Assembly: GCA_013399695.1 (NCBI GenBank)
Contig: VXAU01001689.1
Span: 62,001 to 126,000 of the forward strand
DNA from: Formicarius rufipectus
Taxonomy: Eukaryota; Chordata; Aves; Passeriformes; Formicariidae
Direction: 5' to 3'
Length of the DNA stretch: 64,000 nt
Shown here: positions 12,624-25,975 of the stretch, one piece after another
Position numbering within the stretch: position 1 is the first letter of the stretch
Layout of the letters: each line of letters begins with the position of its first letter
Position numbers and translations under genes: made by a program
The notes under the pieces: model-generated
What the model was told of the DNA's origin: nothing
The model's input: only the letters and a program-made list of their open reading frames with translations
The model's database searches: none

Positions 12624-12679
12624 AGCACTCCAGTGTGGGTATGGAGTGAGAGCACTCCAGAGTGGGTATGGAGAGTGAG
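12624..12679. repeat. Two-copy direct repeat, about 28 bases
   Basis: AGCACTCCAG(T/A)GTGGGTATGG recurs with near identity at 12624 and 12651. Confidence 0.85.
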
Positions 12680-13861
12680 AGTATATTTCATAGTTCCATT
12701 CAAGTTAAATACAGAGCCACCCTCGTGGGTGATAAGATGATGGAGCCTTGAGGGCACCCAGCAAAACACAAAGTCGATTTTCAACATGTGTGGTACTGAT
12801 TGGAAATGTTAACAGCTGTGCATTTTAACATGTAAAATGGAAAAGCATCACACATGAAGACAACGACAAGACCCAAAGCAGTAACTTTGCAGCTGATGAA
12901 ATCTGACTCAATTGCAGTGAGGGATCCCAACTTCTTCTGGTTCAAGGCTTCAAACCAGCCTCTGATGTCTTCTTAATAATAAATTTGGAAGATAAAGTGC
13001 TTATTATGGTTATATGGTTCCCATGGGATCCAAAACGTCCTGCTCTTCCCGAAGGTACTAGTTAAGGAGCTCCCATTTTCTATTTATATGGTGATTAATC
13101 ACCAAACTTCCTGAAAAAAACATGCTTTCAAACTCATCTTTAACCTACAGCTCATCCTGCATCCAGCTCACTGTTGAAGCCCATGGGAAACATAATTCAA
13201 TTACTAGATTAAAACACAAAACCAACCAATTCACCCCTTCTTCTTTCCCCTGCTGCTGGAAAACCTGATTTTGAAAAAAAAACCAAAAAAACGGATGTTT
13301 GCTTCAAGTGACTGAACCTGCAGCCCAAGGTCCAGAAGACTCAGGTGTGTTATAAAAATTTACACAGCTTCAGATTCCCCCCAATTAGCAACATCTCTTT
13401 TTTATGGCAGGTAATCAACTATTTCAGCCAAGGCTTTAACGAGTTTTCCCCTTAATGGCCTTAAAATGTTCTGTGCCTGACAAATTCCCACACCTGGGTG
13501 TCCCTTGCTCAGTAGGGCAGAAGATGATTTCAAAAGAGCCCAGCAAGAGTTTCAAGAGGCGGCAACTGGAAATCTGCTAAAAGAAAGTTTATACAGAGGC
13601 ATGTCTTAAAATCAGCTTTCCAATGTGCTATTTTTACATGAAAAAGTGTTTTCAGCTACTAAACATAGTGAAGAAAACAGTCAATTCCACATCTGAAGCT
13701 CAAAAAATGATTTGGTTACCACAAATGGATCTCACAGTGGACAGTTTGCAATTAAACCCAAGACATTTTGATGGGCTTTTGTCTGAGCTATGATTATTTT
13801 GTCCTCTTTCCTAATTGTCTGCACAGTTTGGGTAATAAAATGAGCAATTTTAATCACTTAC

Positions 13862-13990
13862 CCTGACTTGACCAACAAAAGCATTGGCTTCCTCTTCCTG
13901 CACAGAGAGGTTTTTGGGGAGAAACATGTCAAAAACGGGTCCGTTGTCATTCACGTCGGTCACCACTATATTGACAGTAGCAGTTGAGGT
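13862..13990 (-). CDS. PCDH15: PCDH15-like exon (visible exon 8): EC6-EC7 linker and start of EC7
   Basis: This is a 129-base exon of 43 codons, phase 0-0. It encodes TSTATVNIVVTDVNDNGP, then VFDMFLPKNLSVQEEEANAF and VGQVR. The linker DVNDNGP is canonical, and EC7 has its base glutamates in QEEEAN. NLS at residues 27-29 is a sequon. The acceptor is CCCCTTAG and the donor is AGG/GTAAGT. It sits between the two longest stretches without coding sequence (12167 and 6944 bases of intron). Confidence 0.95.
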
Positions 13991-14814
13991 CTAAGGGGGA
14001 AAATAACATTGGGAACAAATTATCTTTATTTTACAGCTTCCCTGGGTGACAACCTTGTTGTTATTTATTAGATCCAACCAGTGGAGAGTTACAGGTAAAC
14101 AGATTATCAAAATGTTCCTTTTGGGAGCGAGGAAACATTAATAATTTGAAGAGTTTCTTTTAATATTTTTATTCTTATCGGACAAAAAAGAAAAAGCCTG
14201 AGACTGAATAACATATTAAACAAAAAACACCAGGTATCTTTTTTTCTTACACCTTATTTGAAGGATTTACACAGCTTCCATTGTAAAAACAATGTAGAAA
14301 AGTCAGCGTTTGCCAGATCAAAACATTTGGAAAGAAATGAGGGATTTTATCACCAAAATAGTCTCCTGTGATGCTGAGCTGGGCTCATCAGTGAGACCCT
14401 GAGGCGGCACAACCATCCTGCATCAGCTGCCTGTGTCATCCGCCCTATCAGAAAGCTGCTTTTAATCAATTTTAACACCCAGTGGTGCCTCGTGGGAATA
14501 GCCTAATTAATTGTCTTTAACACACATGAAATGTCCACAAAACATGTTTGTGCTCCCTCTGGAAATTTTCTATCCCAATCAAACACAGTTGGAAATACTT
14601 CGTGGATCTTCAGTCCCATCCTTTCTCACTGCTCCCACGTCCTGAGACTTCCAAACACAAAATCCCTATAGTTGTATTTAATACGTTATTGTAATTAATA
14701 CATTATTGAGTTTGTAATCAATTCACCCAATGCAATGTCTCAAATCAGCTTTCCTTAGTCCAGAGACCTTTGGAAACAGATCTACTCTACTTGAGCAAAG
14801 GGAAATTTGGGGGA

Positions 14815-15272
14815 AATCGAGGCAAGAGACACATTGAGAGGCTGGAGTGTGTTCAGGGAAGGGAATGAAGCTGGACAAGGGTCTGGAGAACTTCTGAGGG
14901 AGTTGGGGGGGCTCAACCTGGAGAAAAGGAGGCTCAGGGGGGACCTTCTGGCTCTGCAAGTCCTTGCCAGGAGGGGGGAGACGGGGCAGGAGGTGGTGTC
15001 GGGCTCTGCTTCCAGGGAACAGGGACAAGAGGAGAGGGAATGACCAGGAGATGTTCAGAGAGGACAGCAGGAGGAATTTTCTCATGGAAAGGGTGATCAG
15101 GCCATGGAAGGTGCTGCCCAGGGAGGTTTGTAGTCCCCACCCCTGGAGGTGTTCAAAAAGTGAGTAGACCTGACACTTTGTGCTAAGGTTTAGTGGGCAT
15201 GAGTCAACTTGGGCACAGGTTGGACTTGATGACCTTGGCGGTCTTTTCCAACCTCAGTGATTCAGGGATTCC
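14815..15272 (+). repeat. CR1 LINE 3' region, long copy
   Basis: It contains GGGCTCAACCTGGAGAAAAG, GGTGATCAGGCCATGGAAGG and a 3' end with GGTCTTTTCCAACCTCAGTG followed by a decayed GATTCAGGGATTCC. Confidence 0.93.
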
Positions 15273-15642
15273 AGGAAATGGAGAAGCCTTTGCAGTCACA
15301 GCAATTACACAGTGGAGGTGGAACCTCAGAAAATGTCCCTTGCTTTGGGCACAAGACTGACCAACCTGGCTGAGTGGCACCTCTCTGGTTGCACAAAGAA
15401 ACCTGTAACCATCTTCCCTTAAAACACCCACAAACAGAACCAAAAATCCCCTAAAAGCTGGAATGGAAATCTCCTCCCAGAATGAACCTCAAGCAGTTTC
15501 ACAGTCTCACAGGTCCCTGCAGGAACCGCCAACAATTAATGCAGAATATAACCTCCTTTTTATGAAGGGGAAATCTCCTTGGATCTGCCACATGGGAAAA
15601 GCAGCAGCAAAGGACAAATAATACCCTCACTCTCTTCAGCAT

Positions 15643-15865
15643 CCCAGAATCCTTGGATGGTTTGCATTGGAAGGGACCTCAAAGTCCATCCCATTCCACC
15701 TCCTGCCATGGGCAGGGACACCTCCCACCAGCTCAGGTTGCTCCAAGCACCATCCAACCTGGCCTTGGACACATCCAGGGATTGGGCAAGCACAGCTTCT
15801 CTGCCCAACCTGTGCCAGGGCCCGCCTCGTCTCTGAGTAAGGAATTCTTTCCCAAAATCTCCCCT
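15643..15865 (-). repeat. CR1 LINE 3' end
   Basis: It contains TTGCATTGGAAGGGACCTCA, GCCATGGGCAGGGACACCTC and CAACCTGTGCCAGGGCC. Confidence 0.93.
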
Positions 15866-16906
15866 ACCAGCATCCTCGCTGCTCTGCCACTTCAATGCGA
15901 TAACTTACTTACTGCAGGAGAGATCCTGTGACGGAGTCTCTTCACTTTCTACCCCCCTCAGCTCCTCAGAGGTGGAAGGCAGCCCAGCTGGGATCAGTGC
16001 CTGTTGCCACAGCTCTAAGCCTGGCTGGTGAGCTGTCCCTGTGTCCCACGAGCTCCCAATAACCACTCCTGACGTAAAAAGTAGCGAATCCAGAGGACTT
16101 GGAAGAGGCAAACACAAAGAGCCTCTTGGTCTCGCTGCATCTGCATGCTCATGCTGAGCTCTTTGCTCATGGTTTCTGCAAGTGCCATTGCCACACTGCC
16201 TTTCTGTAAGGAAAATGCACTTGGTGCATCACTGTCAACCCAAAACACACCACAGGATGTTTGCTCTGGTGGGCAGCGCACCCTGAATGCAAACGGCGCT
16301 TCCCAAAGAGAACTCCATTGCACTCAGTTCAGGGTAATAACCAGGCTCACGTTTAATACACTGACACAGAGGTGGTTTTAAAAAACAATGGCTTAAGACA
16401 GTAATTCCCAGTTTGAAAGTAACTCTTTCATTCGAGGTGATTTTAACGGGCTGTGGCTGAACAACTGCAGTGTGTCTTCTCTTCTGTGAGCATTTCATAA
16501 CAAGAGAGACAGGAAGGGGGGAGAAGAGACATTTGGAATTGTTTCCCAACTCTTATCTAAGAATTCTTAATATTTTTCACATTGGTGGCAATATTTCACT
16601 CAGCTTTATCTGCCAGCCAACACAACCAGGCCAGTGCCCCACTTGTCACCAAGTCCCGACTCACACTTAAACTTCCACTGATGAATTTAAAAAGCAAGAT
16701 TTTTTGCAAAGAAGTAATATTTTGCAAGGGAAAATATTTCAGTGAGGTGTCAAACAGGAAAATTAGCTTCCAAAAACTCATAAAATCTTCTTCTTCTTAA
16801 ACTTGCAAGGGTACTAAAATAAGATCCTGTCATAAAACCAAATTACAAATAATCCTCTATTTCTATATTAGTCATGGTTTAGAAAACTCTCAGACATGGA
16901 GGAATT

Positions 16907-16927
16907 CAGTGAATCCAGAATTCACTG
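16907..16927. repeat. Short inverted repeat
   Basis: An 8-base stem CAGTGAAT / ATTCACTG has a 5-base loop. It is probably incidental. Confidence 0.6.
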
Positions 16928-17757
16928 TAACAAGATGAGCATTTCAAATAATCTTCCTTTTTAATAGTTGCAGTTTAGCAAATAAAAAGTGGATGAATTC
17001 ATGAGGAGCATTAAAAGAAAACTCTGGGTGAGCAGCAGTGCCCTTGGATTGTTCTTTTAAATCAGCAACAACAGACTCTGAAACACAGAAAGAGTGTGGG
17101 AATACTCAAAAATCTTCCTGTTTCACCTGAATAGAGAGAACATTTACTGAAAGGTTGAAATGCCAACCTTTAACATGAAACAGAAGTCACTTGGCTACCT
17201 GTGTGGCTGCACAGAGCCATTAACATCACAAATCCAAGATTATTAGCTACACTCCACATTTTATATCCCCATTAGAGGGCTCCAAAGATTTGCCTGAGCT
17301 CTGTGCAAACCAGAGCCTCAGCCTGATGGTGCTGCTTGGAAATAGCCTTTATTAGACAAGTGGAATTAATTACAGGGGCTTATTCAGAACTGCAGCACAG
17401 AGCAGGATCCGTAGCATGATCATTCATCCTGGGAATACTGGAGAAAGTCACCTTCTGACAGCAGCCAAAAGACTTGGCACAAGTCAACAGGTGAGAAGGG
17501 CCACAGGGAGTGAATGAAGGGTTCAAGTGCTGTATCACACCTGGGACCTGCATCCCAGGTCCCCACAACATTATTTGTCCACTCAGGTACCTCTGCAAGG
17601 TGACCCAGACAAATGAACTCAGTGCTTAGAATTCCCAGCAGCAGGAAGCAGACTTTGCCTTGTAAAACATCGGGAAAACAAAGAGAGAAGATGATGCATC
17701 AAGAAGAGATAGGTGAAGAAAATCTTTGACTCATCACATTGTTTGTGTGTTACACAA

Positions 17758-18006
17758 AATCATGGAATCACAGAATGGTTTGGGTGGGAAGGGACCTTAA
17801 AGAACATCCCATGGGCAGGGACACCTCCCACCAGTCCAGGTTGCTCCAAGCCCCGTCCAACCTGGCCTTGGACACTCCCAGGGACTGGGCAGCCACAGCT
17901 TCTCTGCCCAACCTGTGCCAGGGCCTGCCCACCTTCACAGCCAAGAATTCCTTCCCAGTATTCCCCTCTGGCAGTGGGAAGCCATCCCCCCTTGTCCTGG
18001 CCTCTT
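17758..18006 (-). repeat. CR1 LINE 3' end with a small internal deletion
   Basis: AATCATGGAATCACAGAATG is the terminal repeat complement. The tail block passes straight from ACATCCC to ATGGGCAGGG, so the usual CACCCCCTGCC stretch is missing. Confidence 0.95.
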
Positions 18007-19223
18007 GAAAACAGTCTCTCTTTATCTCTCTTGTAGGCTCAGAAAGAAGAGCTTTACAAATTTCTTAAAGAGTCAGGAAAAGATGCAGAGTTTCAGAGAG
18101 AATGCTGAAAGAGACAATGACACAGCAAGAAAAGCTCTTCATATGCAATAAAATACCATGAAGAGTCTTGAAAGAAACTTGAGTGGTTCCCCAAAGTCAG
18201 GAGAGACACATAATTCCCAACTGGTTTTGTGTATCCATTGAGTGGATACTCCTCATGCAAATACAGTAAGGCTGAAAAACTGGTTTGAAACGAGGCATCT
18301 TTTCAATGGATTTGTCCAGTAGGGTTTGGAAAGGAGTCCTGAAGCCACTCGTGGCAATTCATCCAAGGCAAAAGCAGCCCAGCCTCATATCAGGCATTTC
18401 CCATTCATTACTGAAGCAAATCCTGTTTTATAATAAACACAACTCAAACAAAAGATCAACAGCAGCAATTTATGGCTTTCTTAGAGCCCCTGAAAGAGCT
18501 CTTACATATATAATTCTTCCCTAAACAATAACTGTAACATTTACATTGCCTGCATCGCCATCTTTTTGTCCTAAGTATGCCAGGCCCTGAGAAATATTAT
18601 GAATGAGGAATCTGAAGGAAATTCCACTTTATTCTTATTTTATTTGTACCCTGTCATTTAAATTGAAGTTGGGAATTGATGAGAGCATTCTATGCCTCGG
18701 AGAGGAAACATTCTTAGCTCTGATGTCAAACAAGTTTATTAATTTGGACAAACTCTCAGGCAAACACTATCATCTCAAGATAGAACTAGTTTGCAAATAA
18801 TAAAATCTGAGGCAAGGGCTCTATTTGATAAAAAAAGAAATGCTAAATAATGTTTCTGATCTGCATATCAGGATTTATCTATATTCAACTCGAGAAAACT
18901 ACACATGACAGATCACAGAACCAGCGATTCTAGGACTCTGTTTTCAGGCCTCCCTTCCTTCCATTGTAGGGCATGAGAACTTAAAAAGCGGTGTCTACCA
19001 ACCCTCTACTCCTCTCCAGGTTATAAAGAAATGACCAGTCGGACTACAAGGAAATACAGGAGAGAAAAGAGACTGAAGCTGAAGGGCTAAGATGAGGCTG
19101 GTTGAGAAAAGATCTGGAGGAGATGAAGAGAAAAGCTATCAAACACCAAAAACCAAAGGCCCCCAAACTTAAACCTCACACATCTAAAAATAGAAGAGAT
19201 GAGAACTTCAGGAAAGGAGGAGA

Positions 19224-19263
19224 AAATCATGCACATCCTTCACAAATCATGTACATCCTTGAT
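19224..19263. repeat. Two-copy direct repeat, 20 bases
   Basis: AAATCATG(C/T)ACATCCTT recurs exactly 20 bases apart, just before a CR1 copy. Confidence 0.85.
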
Positions 19264-19265
19264 GA

Positions 19266-19562
19266 ATACACAGAATCTCTTCAGTTGGAAAAGACCTCCA
19301 AGCTCATCAAATTCCACAGTCAATGCAGCAGCACCACCTCACACAAGTCCCTTGGACACCTCCAGGGCTGGGCACTCCAATCCTCCCTGGGCAGCCCTTC
19401 CCAAGGCCTGACCACCCTTTCCAGGCAGAAATCACTCCTCATGTCCAACTTGAACATCTCCTAATCATTCCCTCTCCTCCTGTCCCTGCTCCCTGGAGCA
19501 GAGCCCGACCCCCCTAGCTCCTCTCCCCTGGCAGGGACTTGCAGAGCCAGAAGGTCCCCTCT
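19266..19562 (-). repeat. CR1 LINE 3' region
   Basis: It contains CAGTTGGAAAAGACCTCCAA, CTCCCTGGGCAGCCCTTCCC and GGGACTTGCAGAGCCAGAAG. The last block matches the long copies at 14815 and 34426. Confidence 0.88.
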
Positions 19563-20573
19563 CAACCTTTAATTATTTATTTTGGGATCCAAAATGCTTC
19601 AGCAATCCTTGATGCAGATCTGTTTCCTACCTTAAAAGAATTATGTCATCCTTCAGAATGGAATTACAATCTTCTCAAAATCTTTGATCAATCTATTGCT
19701 TTATGGGAATCTCTTCATTCACCCTTCCCTTTCAGCATGTGAAATCAAAGCCTGTATAGGGAATATTATCCATCCTAAGCTGCACAAACAATGAAAGTTT
19801 GGGAGTCTCCTAAATCTTTCCCCAAGAAAAGAGCTGAAACAGGGAGGAAAGCCTTCTGTCAAAGAGGAGGAAATCTGGTTGGACAAATTCTCTTGCACAC
19901 TGAAAGATGCAGATCAGCTGAGATTTTTAAGACTTTCTCACAGAAAATCCATGACTTACCAGAAAAACATCAACAGGCATTTCTCTTTAACTACAATGGA
20001 AAGAAAATTATTGGAGGAGGAATTTTTACAGGAGGAAGATCAACTCATGTATCTGTTTATATTGTTTCTTTTCGTACATTTAGGAACTATTCTTTCCCAC
20101 TGCACCAACAGATCACAATAGGAGTGTCAGGGCAGCATTGAAGTTCCTCAGAATAAACAGGCTGCACAGATATATTTTTTCTTTTTGTAGGCTTGTTCTA
20201 CTGATTACAAAAGGGTCACTCAAGCAGAAGGTTTTTTTCAATACTAGCTTTTTTGTCCTCAAAATCTCTGTTCAGGATTTACTGAAAGCCGTGTGGGCTT
20301 TGTCCCTGCTAGACAGTGGAACTGATGTGGAACAGAAACAGGTAATATTCCAAGGGGCAACAGAAAATTTACTGTAATTAATTTATTCTCTGCCTGCTTT
20401 TTGAGAAGTAAATCTTTGTTTAAATTACCTTGATCTAGTGCTACCTGTTTGCTCTAAGGGAAGTAATTAATTCAAGTGTTGTAGGAGATGCTCTGAATTA
20501 TTAATGACCTTAAGATGGCTGAAATACCCAAGTCTGAGTTACAAGATGATCCACAATGCACTGAGATAATACT

Positions 20574-20768
20574 GTCACAGAATGGCCTGGGTTGGAAGGG
20601 ACCTCAAAGCCCATCCATTGCCACCCCCTGCCATGGGCAGGGACACCTTCCACAGTCCAGGCTGCTCCAAGACCCATCCAACCTGGCCTTGAACAATTCC
20701 AGGGATCCAGGGGCAGCCACAGCTTCTCTGCCCAACCTGTGCCAGGGCCTTCTCACCCTCCCAGGGGA
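20574..20768 (-). repeat. CR1 LINE 3' end
   Basis: It contains GGGTTGGAAGGGACCTCAAA, GCCATGGGCAGGGACACCTT and CAACCTGTGCCAGGGCC. Confidence 0.94.
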
Positions 20769-22299
20769 AAAAAAATAAGCCCTCAATTCCCTGTGGTTCA
20801 TTTCAACTGTTGCTTCTTCCCATGACCTTCTGGGAACACCAGACTTCTGCATCCTGTAGCCAGGAATATGCTTTTTAAATGACATGCCCCACTGATTTCA
20901 GCTCCTGTTCTGAGCCCAGAGCAAATCCACAGACAGTTTAGCAACATCTCAACGTTAAACATTGGAGGTGTCCCACTTTTACACAGCAGACATCAGAATG
21001 AAAGGGAAATCTAGTGCTGGGTACTCAGAACCACACACAGAAAGAAAAGTAACACTGAAAATGTCTTCAAGAATGCCAATTTGATCCCTCATTTGGTGCC
21101 CAGACCACTGAGCTCTCTCCCTCAGGTGCCTTTCTGGCGGTCATCTGATGGTACCTCTGTCTTTAAACCAGTCCTGGGGTCTGCAGAGCTCAAATTATTC
21201 CCATTTTTGCAGTGTTCCTTGCAGAAGGAGTGGGCACAGCCAGATTAATGGGGGGAGATCTTGGAGTCCTGGCTTTAAGAGAAAACCTCCCAGAGCCAAA
21301 TCCTCTCTGATCTTGGACCCTATCCTGGCCAGCTGGATGGACAGCAGCTTCTCCTGGACATCCAGTGTGGCTTGCTGGTTGAGTCCTCTGAGACATGGAC
21401 CTTAATGATTGTAGGATTTACACCTCCATGATCATGGGAAAGGCATCCGGAGGAAATGCTGATCCCCAGGAGACTGGTAATGGTGCTCCTCCCCCAGCAG
21501 AAACACAAGCTTATGTGGGAAGTGTCCTGCTGTCCTCCAAACTCCAGACCAGAATGGCAAGAAAGAGCCATTCTGGCACATTTCCCTGCAATAAGATGAT
21601 CCTGTCAGAGATCTTGGAGGCCTGAGATGCCTCTCTCCATGGAGGAAAACACTCCTGGTTTTAGAAGAACAATGTTAAACAGGCAAGAGAGTCATCACCT
21701 TGAGGGAGAAAGCTTTCAAAGCAGCGTGGGATAAATTTCTTTCTGAAAGCATCAACAATTTCAAAGCACAGCAACATTTCCCAGCTGGGGCATTCCATCT
21801 AAAATGCAGTGTTTTATACACTATTACTTAAAAATTAATGAGCTGAAGTTATGCCCCCTTTGGTTTCATGTCATAATGGCTAAAAATCTTTGTTCACACA
21901 GAGTTTAGCTGACAAACATTACCAGTGTTGAAACGACTTGAGTGCTGGTCATAATGTCTGCAGCAACATCACCAGGTGGAGTTACAAAGATTGAACTTGC
22001 TTGGTTAAGTCTGAAACTTCAATAAAAATATTTCATTTTCCCCACCCTATCAGGGTGCTGACATGGCTTTTATGCATCTTTTTACTTGCAAGCTCTGGAT
22101 TCCATGCCCTGCTCCACGGCTGAATTGTCAGTGCAGCCATAGCTGGAGTGTTGGAGGAACGTCATCTCTTGAGACCCCATGCAACCTGGATTTGTCCTGT
22201 GATCCTTACGGACTGCTGTCCAAAAAACCCAGGTGCAAAGATGTACAGATTTCAAATTGCCACGTTGCAGCTGAAGAGGAAAGGTCTCATGGCCTGGGC

Positions 22300-23248
22300 T
22301 TGTGAGGCAAGGTTCTGGTAGCTGGGGGTCTACAGGTGCATCTCCTTGGAGAAGCTGCTGGAAGACGGACAGACCCAATGCCAGGGGATCCAGGACAGAC
22401 CTGCTGAGCCCATCAGGGATGGCAGTGGTGCCTCCGGGCGACACTTGAGAAGGAAAATAGTTATTGCAGAGATACAATGTGGTCCAGAGAGGAGAGGAGT
22501 GAGAACATGTGAGAGGAACAGCCCTGCAGACCCTCAGGGCAGTGCAGAAGGAGGGGCAGCAGGTGCTTCAGGCACCAAAGATTCCCCTGAGATTCCATGA
22601 GGAAGCCCATGGTGAGGCAGCTGTGCCCCTGCAGCCTGTGGAGGAGCCCACACAGAGCAGGGGGATGCCCAAAAGAAGGATGTGACAGATGGGAAGCCCA
22701 TGCTGGAGCAGGTTTGCTGGCAGGGCTGGGGACCTTGTTGGGGGACCACACTGGAGCAGCCTTTTCCTGACGGACTGATCCCATGGAAGGGGTCCTCACT
22801 GGAGAAGTTCACAAAGAGCTGCAGTCCATGGGAACAACTCACCCTGGAGAGGTTCCTGGAAAACCATGTGCCCTGGGAAGGATCTCACACTGGAGCAGGG
22901 GTAGGACCCCTGTCCCTGAGAAGGAAGAAGCAGCAGAAACAATAGGAACCCCCATTACCATCTCCCTGTGCCACTGCAGGGGAGGAGGAAGAGCCTGGGA
23001 AGGATGGAATGGTGGAGAGAAGGTGTTTTTAAGATTTGTTTTCATCCTCACTATCCTGCTCTGATTTTTTTGGTGATGAATTTATCAATATCCCCAAGCT
23101 GAGCCTGTTCTCCCCATGCCAGTGATGGGTGGGTAATCCCTCCCTGTTATTAACTAAGGTGCCTTTCCCTCCCCTTGCCAGCTGAGGAGGGCAGTGATAG
23201 AGGGGTTTTGGTGGGCACCTGCCACCCAGCCAGGCCCAACTCACCACA
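22300..23248 (+). mobile_element. Probable endogenous retroviral LTR-like element (degenerate)
   Basis: The right end reads GCCAGCTGAGGAGGGCAGTG, GGTGGGCACCTGCCACCCAG and finishes CAACTCACCACA, which fits the 3' end of a widespread avian LTR-type repeat that I recognise but cannot name with certainty. A second fragment with the same ending lies at 38919-39079. A tandem array fills 22691-22900. The region where a polyadenylation signal would be expected (about 23070) reads TGATGAATTTATC, so no intact AATAAA is present. The left boundary is uncertain and could lie anywhere between about 22080 and 22450. No gag, pol or env frame was recognised. Confidence 0.6.
22691..22900 (+). repeat. Tandem array inside the LTR-like element, period 45-48
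   Basis: Five copies of a unit containing CTGGAG(C/A)AG anchors at 22703, 22751, 22799, 22844 and 22890. Each is preceded by a GGAAG- or GGGGACC-type block. Confidence 0.8.
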
Positions 23249-24241
23249 TCTGGTTCAAAAAACCCCAACAACAACAGATCCTCCCACACATTCCCTTTGG
23301 ATGCCTTTCAAATGGGAAAGACAGAAGCAAATCCAGCCGAGGCTGTGCAGAATACAACAGCTACATTTAACTCTAATAGCTGGTTTCAAACAGCCCACTG
23401 TTGGATGCAAAGGGATCAGGTCGGATATGCTGCCAGTTAAAATATGTTAATGTGATTTCAATTACATTTTACCAGCCTGGGGAATTAATTTTGTGATTTT
23501 AGGGAAACTGAAACAAGTCATTCAATCAGATACCTTGTTTTCTGTAGGCACTAATGGAATTGTTCAGGAAAAGCAGAGCCTGATGACAAGCAGCAGGTGA
23601 AGAAAGCTTGGGGAGCAGTAGCTTTGTAAGGGCAGGATTTTTTTTTTTTTTGAGGTGTTTTTCCTTAAAGGGACACTGTCCCTTCCCGATAGAAACTAGT
23701 TAAAAAGTAGAATTCCTCCAGGACAGCACAGTGACTTGTTGAGGCAACCATCCACGCCCTCAGAACAGCCAGCAAGGAGCTGTCAGCCAGCAGGGAGCAT
23801 GGCCAGCAGAGTTGCAAATCACGGGAAATGTGCAGAAGACACATGGAAACCTGGCAAATCAGTCAAGCCCACTGTTCCCTGGCACAGAAAAGGCATGGAG
23901 ATTCCACGGGTTGGTTGAGCTGTGTGTAAAATAGAAGCCAAGAAGCTTATCCAGCCTCATTTGGGATTGTGGCAAGCCCAGCTCTTAACCCTCGGGTTCC
24001 AGATGCTGGCATCAGAAGCAGTCAGGTGAGTCATACTGCTTTCAGAAGAAAAGGTGCCCCACCACTGTCAGAAAGTACCACAACAGCAGAAAACAGCTAC
24101 AGCCAAGTAAGAGGGAGTGAAGAGACCCCAAAGCAAGCAGCAGAGGACATGCTCCAACAAGAAATTGTGATCACGTTTCACCCAGAGAACAACAAACACG
24201 CACACATGGCACATACAAAACTCCAGGGAGAAACATTTGGT

Positions 24242-24412
24242 GTAGAATCCCAGGATTCCTAAGGCTAGAAAAGTCACCCCAGCCCACAGAGCCCATCCCG
24301 TGCCTGATGCCCACCTTGTCCCAGAGCCCAGAGCACTGAGTGCCACGGCCAGTCCTGCCTTGGGCACCTCCAGGGATGGGCACTCCAAACCTCCCTGGAC
24401 AGCTCCTTCCAG
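24242..24412 (-). repeat. CR1 LINE 3' end
   Basis: It contains GAGTGCCACGGCCAGTCCTG and GGATGGGCACTCCAAACCTC, the same subfamily as 30846-31110 and 40797-40949. Confidence 0.92.
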
Positions 24413-24888
24413 TGGTATCAAGGGAGAAAAGGAGAGAATGAGATAGAAGGGGAGTGGATTTTTAAAGGGGATGTTGTTGTTAGAGAAGTCTTGAACCCTG
24501 GCATAGTTCAGAGACACCATCAGTGGAATCCTCCATGGCTTATTCTTGATAGGTTTTACAGAGCTGAGCTCCAAAGTCACCTCTCACCCTACACACAACT
24601 ATTTTATGTAACCATCACACCATGATTAACTGGATTTCCTTTAAAAAAACAACTGCGTCTTCTAATTAATGTCAACATTCAGATATTCAGTCAATCCCAA
24701 GGCAAAGCAAATGAATCCACAGATGAAAGAAAGAGAAAGTATCTTTTCAGGAGCCTTTTTTATATCCCAGGGAGCGTTTCAGGAGGGTAACAGCCTGAAA
24801 CAACAGGAGAATCTTTTATTTACATCTTCATATTTCATAGCTGGAAGTTTGAGATCAAAACAACTGAACTTGCTACCAACTTCAAAAC

Positions 24889-24936
24889 TACAAGTAACCA
24901 AAAACCAAGTAACAAAAACCAAGTAACAAAACTACA
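24889..24936. repeat. Short A-rich tandem repeat
   Basis: CCAAGTAACAAAA-type units occur about three times in a row. Confidence 0.75.
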
Positions 24937-25527
24937 AATATTAAGATGCATTACCAGAGAGAACTGTAACCAGATTTTTAAAGGAAAAGGTGGAGGCTCT
25001 CCAGTAATTACTCTTTGTTGTCACAAATCTGTATAAAGGCTCTGAACTTTCCCAGTATGTTTTTTGGGGAAAAAAATTTCTGAGTAAATAGTGAGCAGGA
25101 AGGCAAACCTTGTGAGCTGAACAAGCTAAAACAGGGAAAAGAGCATGAGATACAAAATAAAAATAGTATTTTCTGCCGTGGTGAGAACAGGGTGACTTTG
25201 TGGGTTTAATTGTGGAGTCACTGCTCAATGCAAACATGGAAGACTTGGGAACAGCTTCTGATAAAAAGCTGCTGTTTTTAAAGAGAAGTGGCACAGGTAC
25301 TTTTCCAGATGGTTCTTTAGAGCTTTTGTGTGGAATTTTGGAAAAGGGCAATGCCTTTGGCTGGATAAAGTACTAAACTCTAATCCAGCTGCTCACATCT
25401 GTAGGAGAAGGGAAAAAGGAAGATTGGGTTTTTAACAGCACATATTTAGATGAGGAACATACCTGAGTCCATCAAACCTCAATTGTACTGGCTCTTGTTG
25501 AAGAATAAAACAAAGAAGCAGCAAAAT

Positions 25528-25975
25528 CACACAGTCCCAGGATATGCTGAGTTAGAAGGGACCCACAAAGATCATGGAGTCCAACCCTCAGCCCTGCACA
25601 GAACCATCCCAAGCAGTCACCCCTTGCCCCAGATGATCATCCTGGATTTCTCTTGGAGAAATCCTGTGTTTCTGCTGGAGCTCTGCCAGCCTTGGTGCTG
25701 TGCCCACTGCCCTGGGGAGCCTGTTCAGTGCCCATCACCCTCTGGGGGAAGAATCTTTTCATGAGATCCCACCTAACCTGGCCCTGACACAACTGCAGCC
25801 ATTCCCTGGGTGCTGTCCCTGGTCCCCACAGAGCAGAGAGCAGTGCCTGCCCCTCTGAAGGATGTTGAAGACCCCAGTGAGGTGTCCTCTCAGTCTCCTC
25901 TTCTCCAGCTGGACACACCAAGTGCCCTCAGTGTCCTCACACACTGTCTCTCCAGATCCTTTCCCATCTCCTGTC
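25528..25975 (-). repeat. CR1 LINE 3' region, long copy of second subfamily
   Basis: It contains GTTAGAAGGGACCCACAAAG, CTGGGGAGCCTGTTCAGTGC and CTCAGTCTCCTCTTCTCCAG. It ends about 180 bases from exon 7's donor. Confidence 0.92.

Larger units (their letters stand above)
6918..13861 (-). other. Intron between visible exons 8 and 9 (6944 bases)
   Basis: It holds CR1 pieces at 7150-7438, 9127-9362, 10880-10980, 12008-12152 and 12172-12312, and a short direct duplication at 12624-12679. The stretches 7440-9126, 9363-10879, 10981-12007 and 12680-13861 are AT-rich and contain nothing I recognise. Confidence 0.85.

Noticed and set aside
22346..22945. Overlapping open frames inside the LTR-like element
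   Set aside because: They follow the tandem units and show no gag, protease, reverse transcriptase or envelope motif, so they are not listed as genes.
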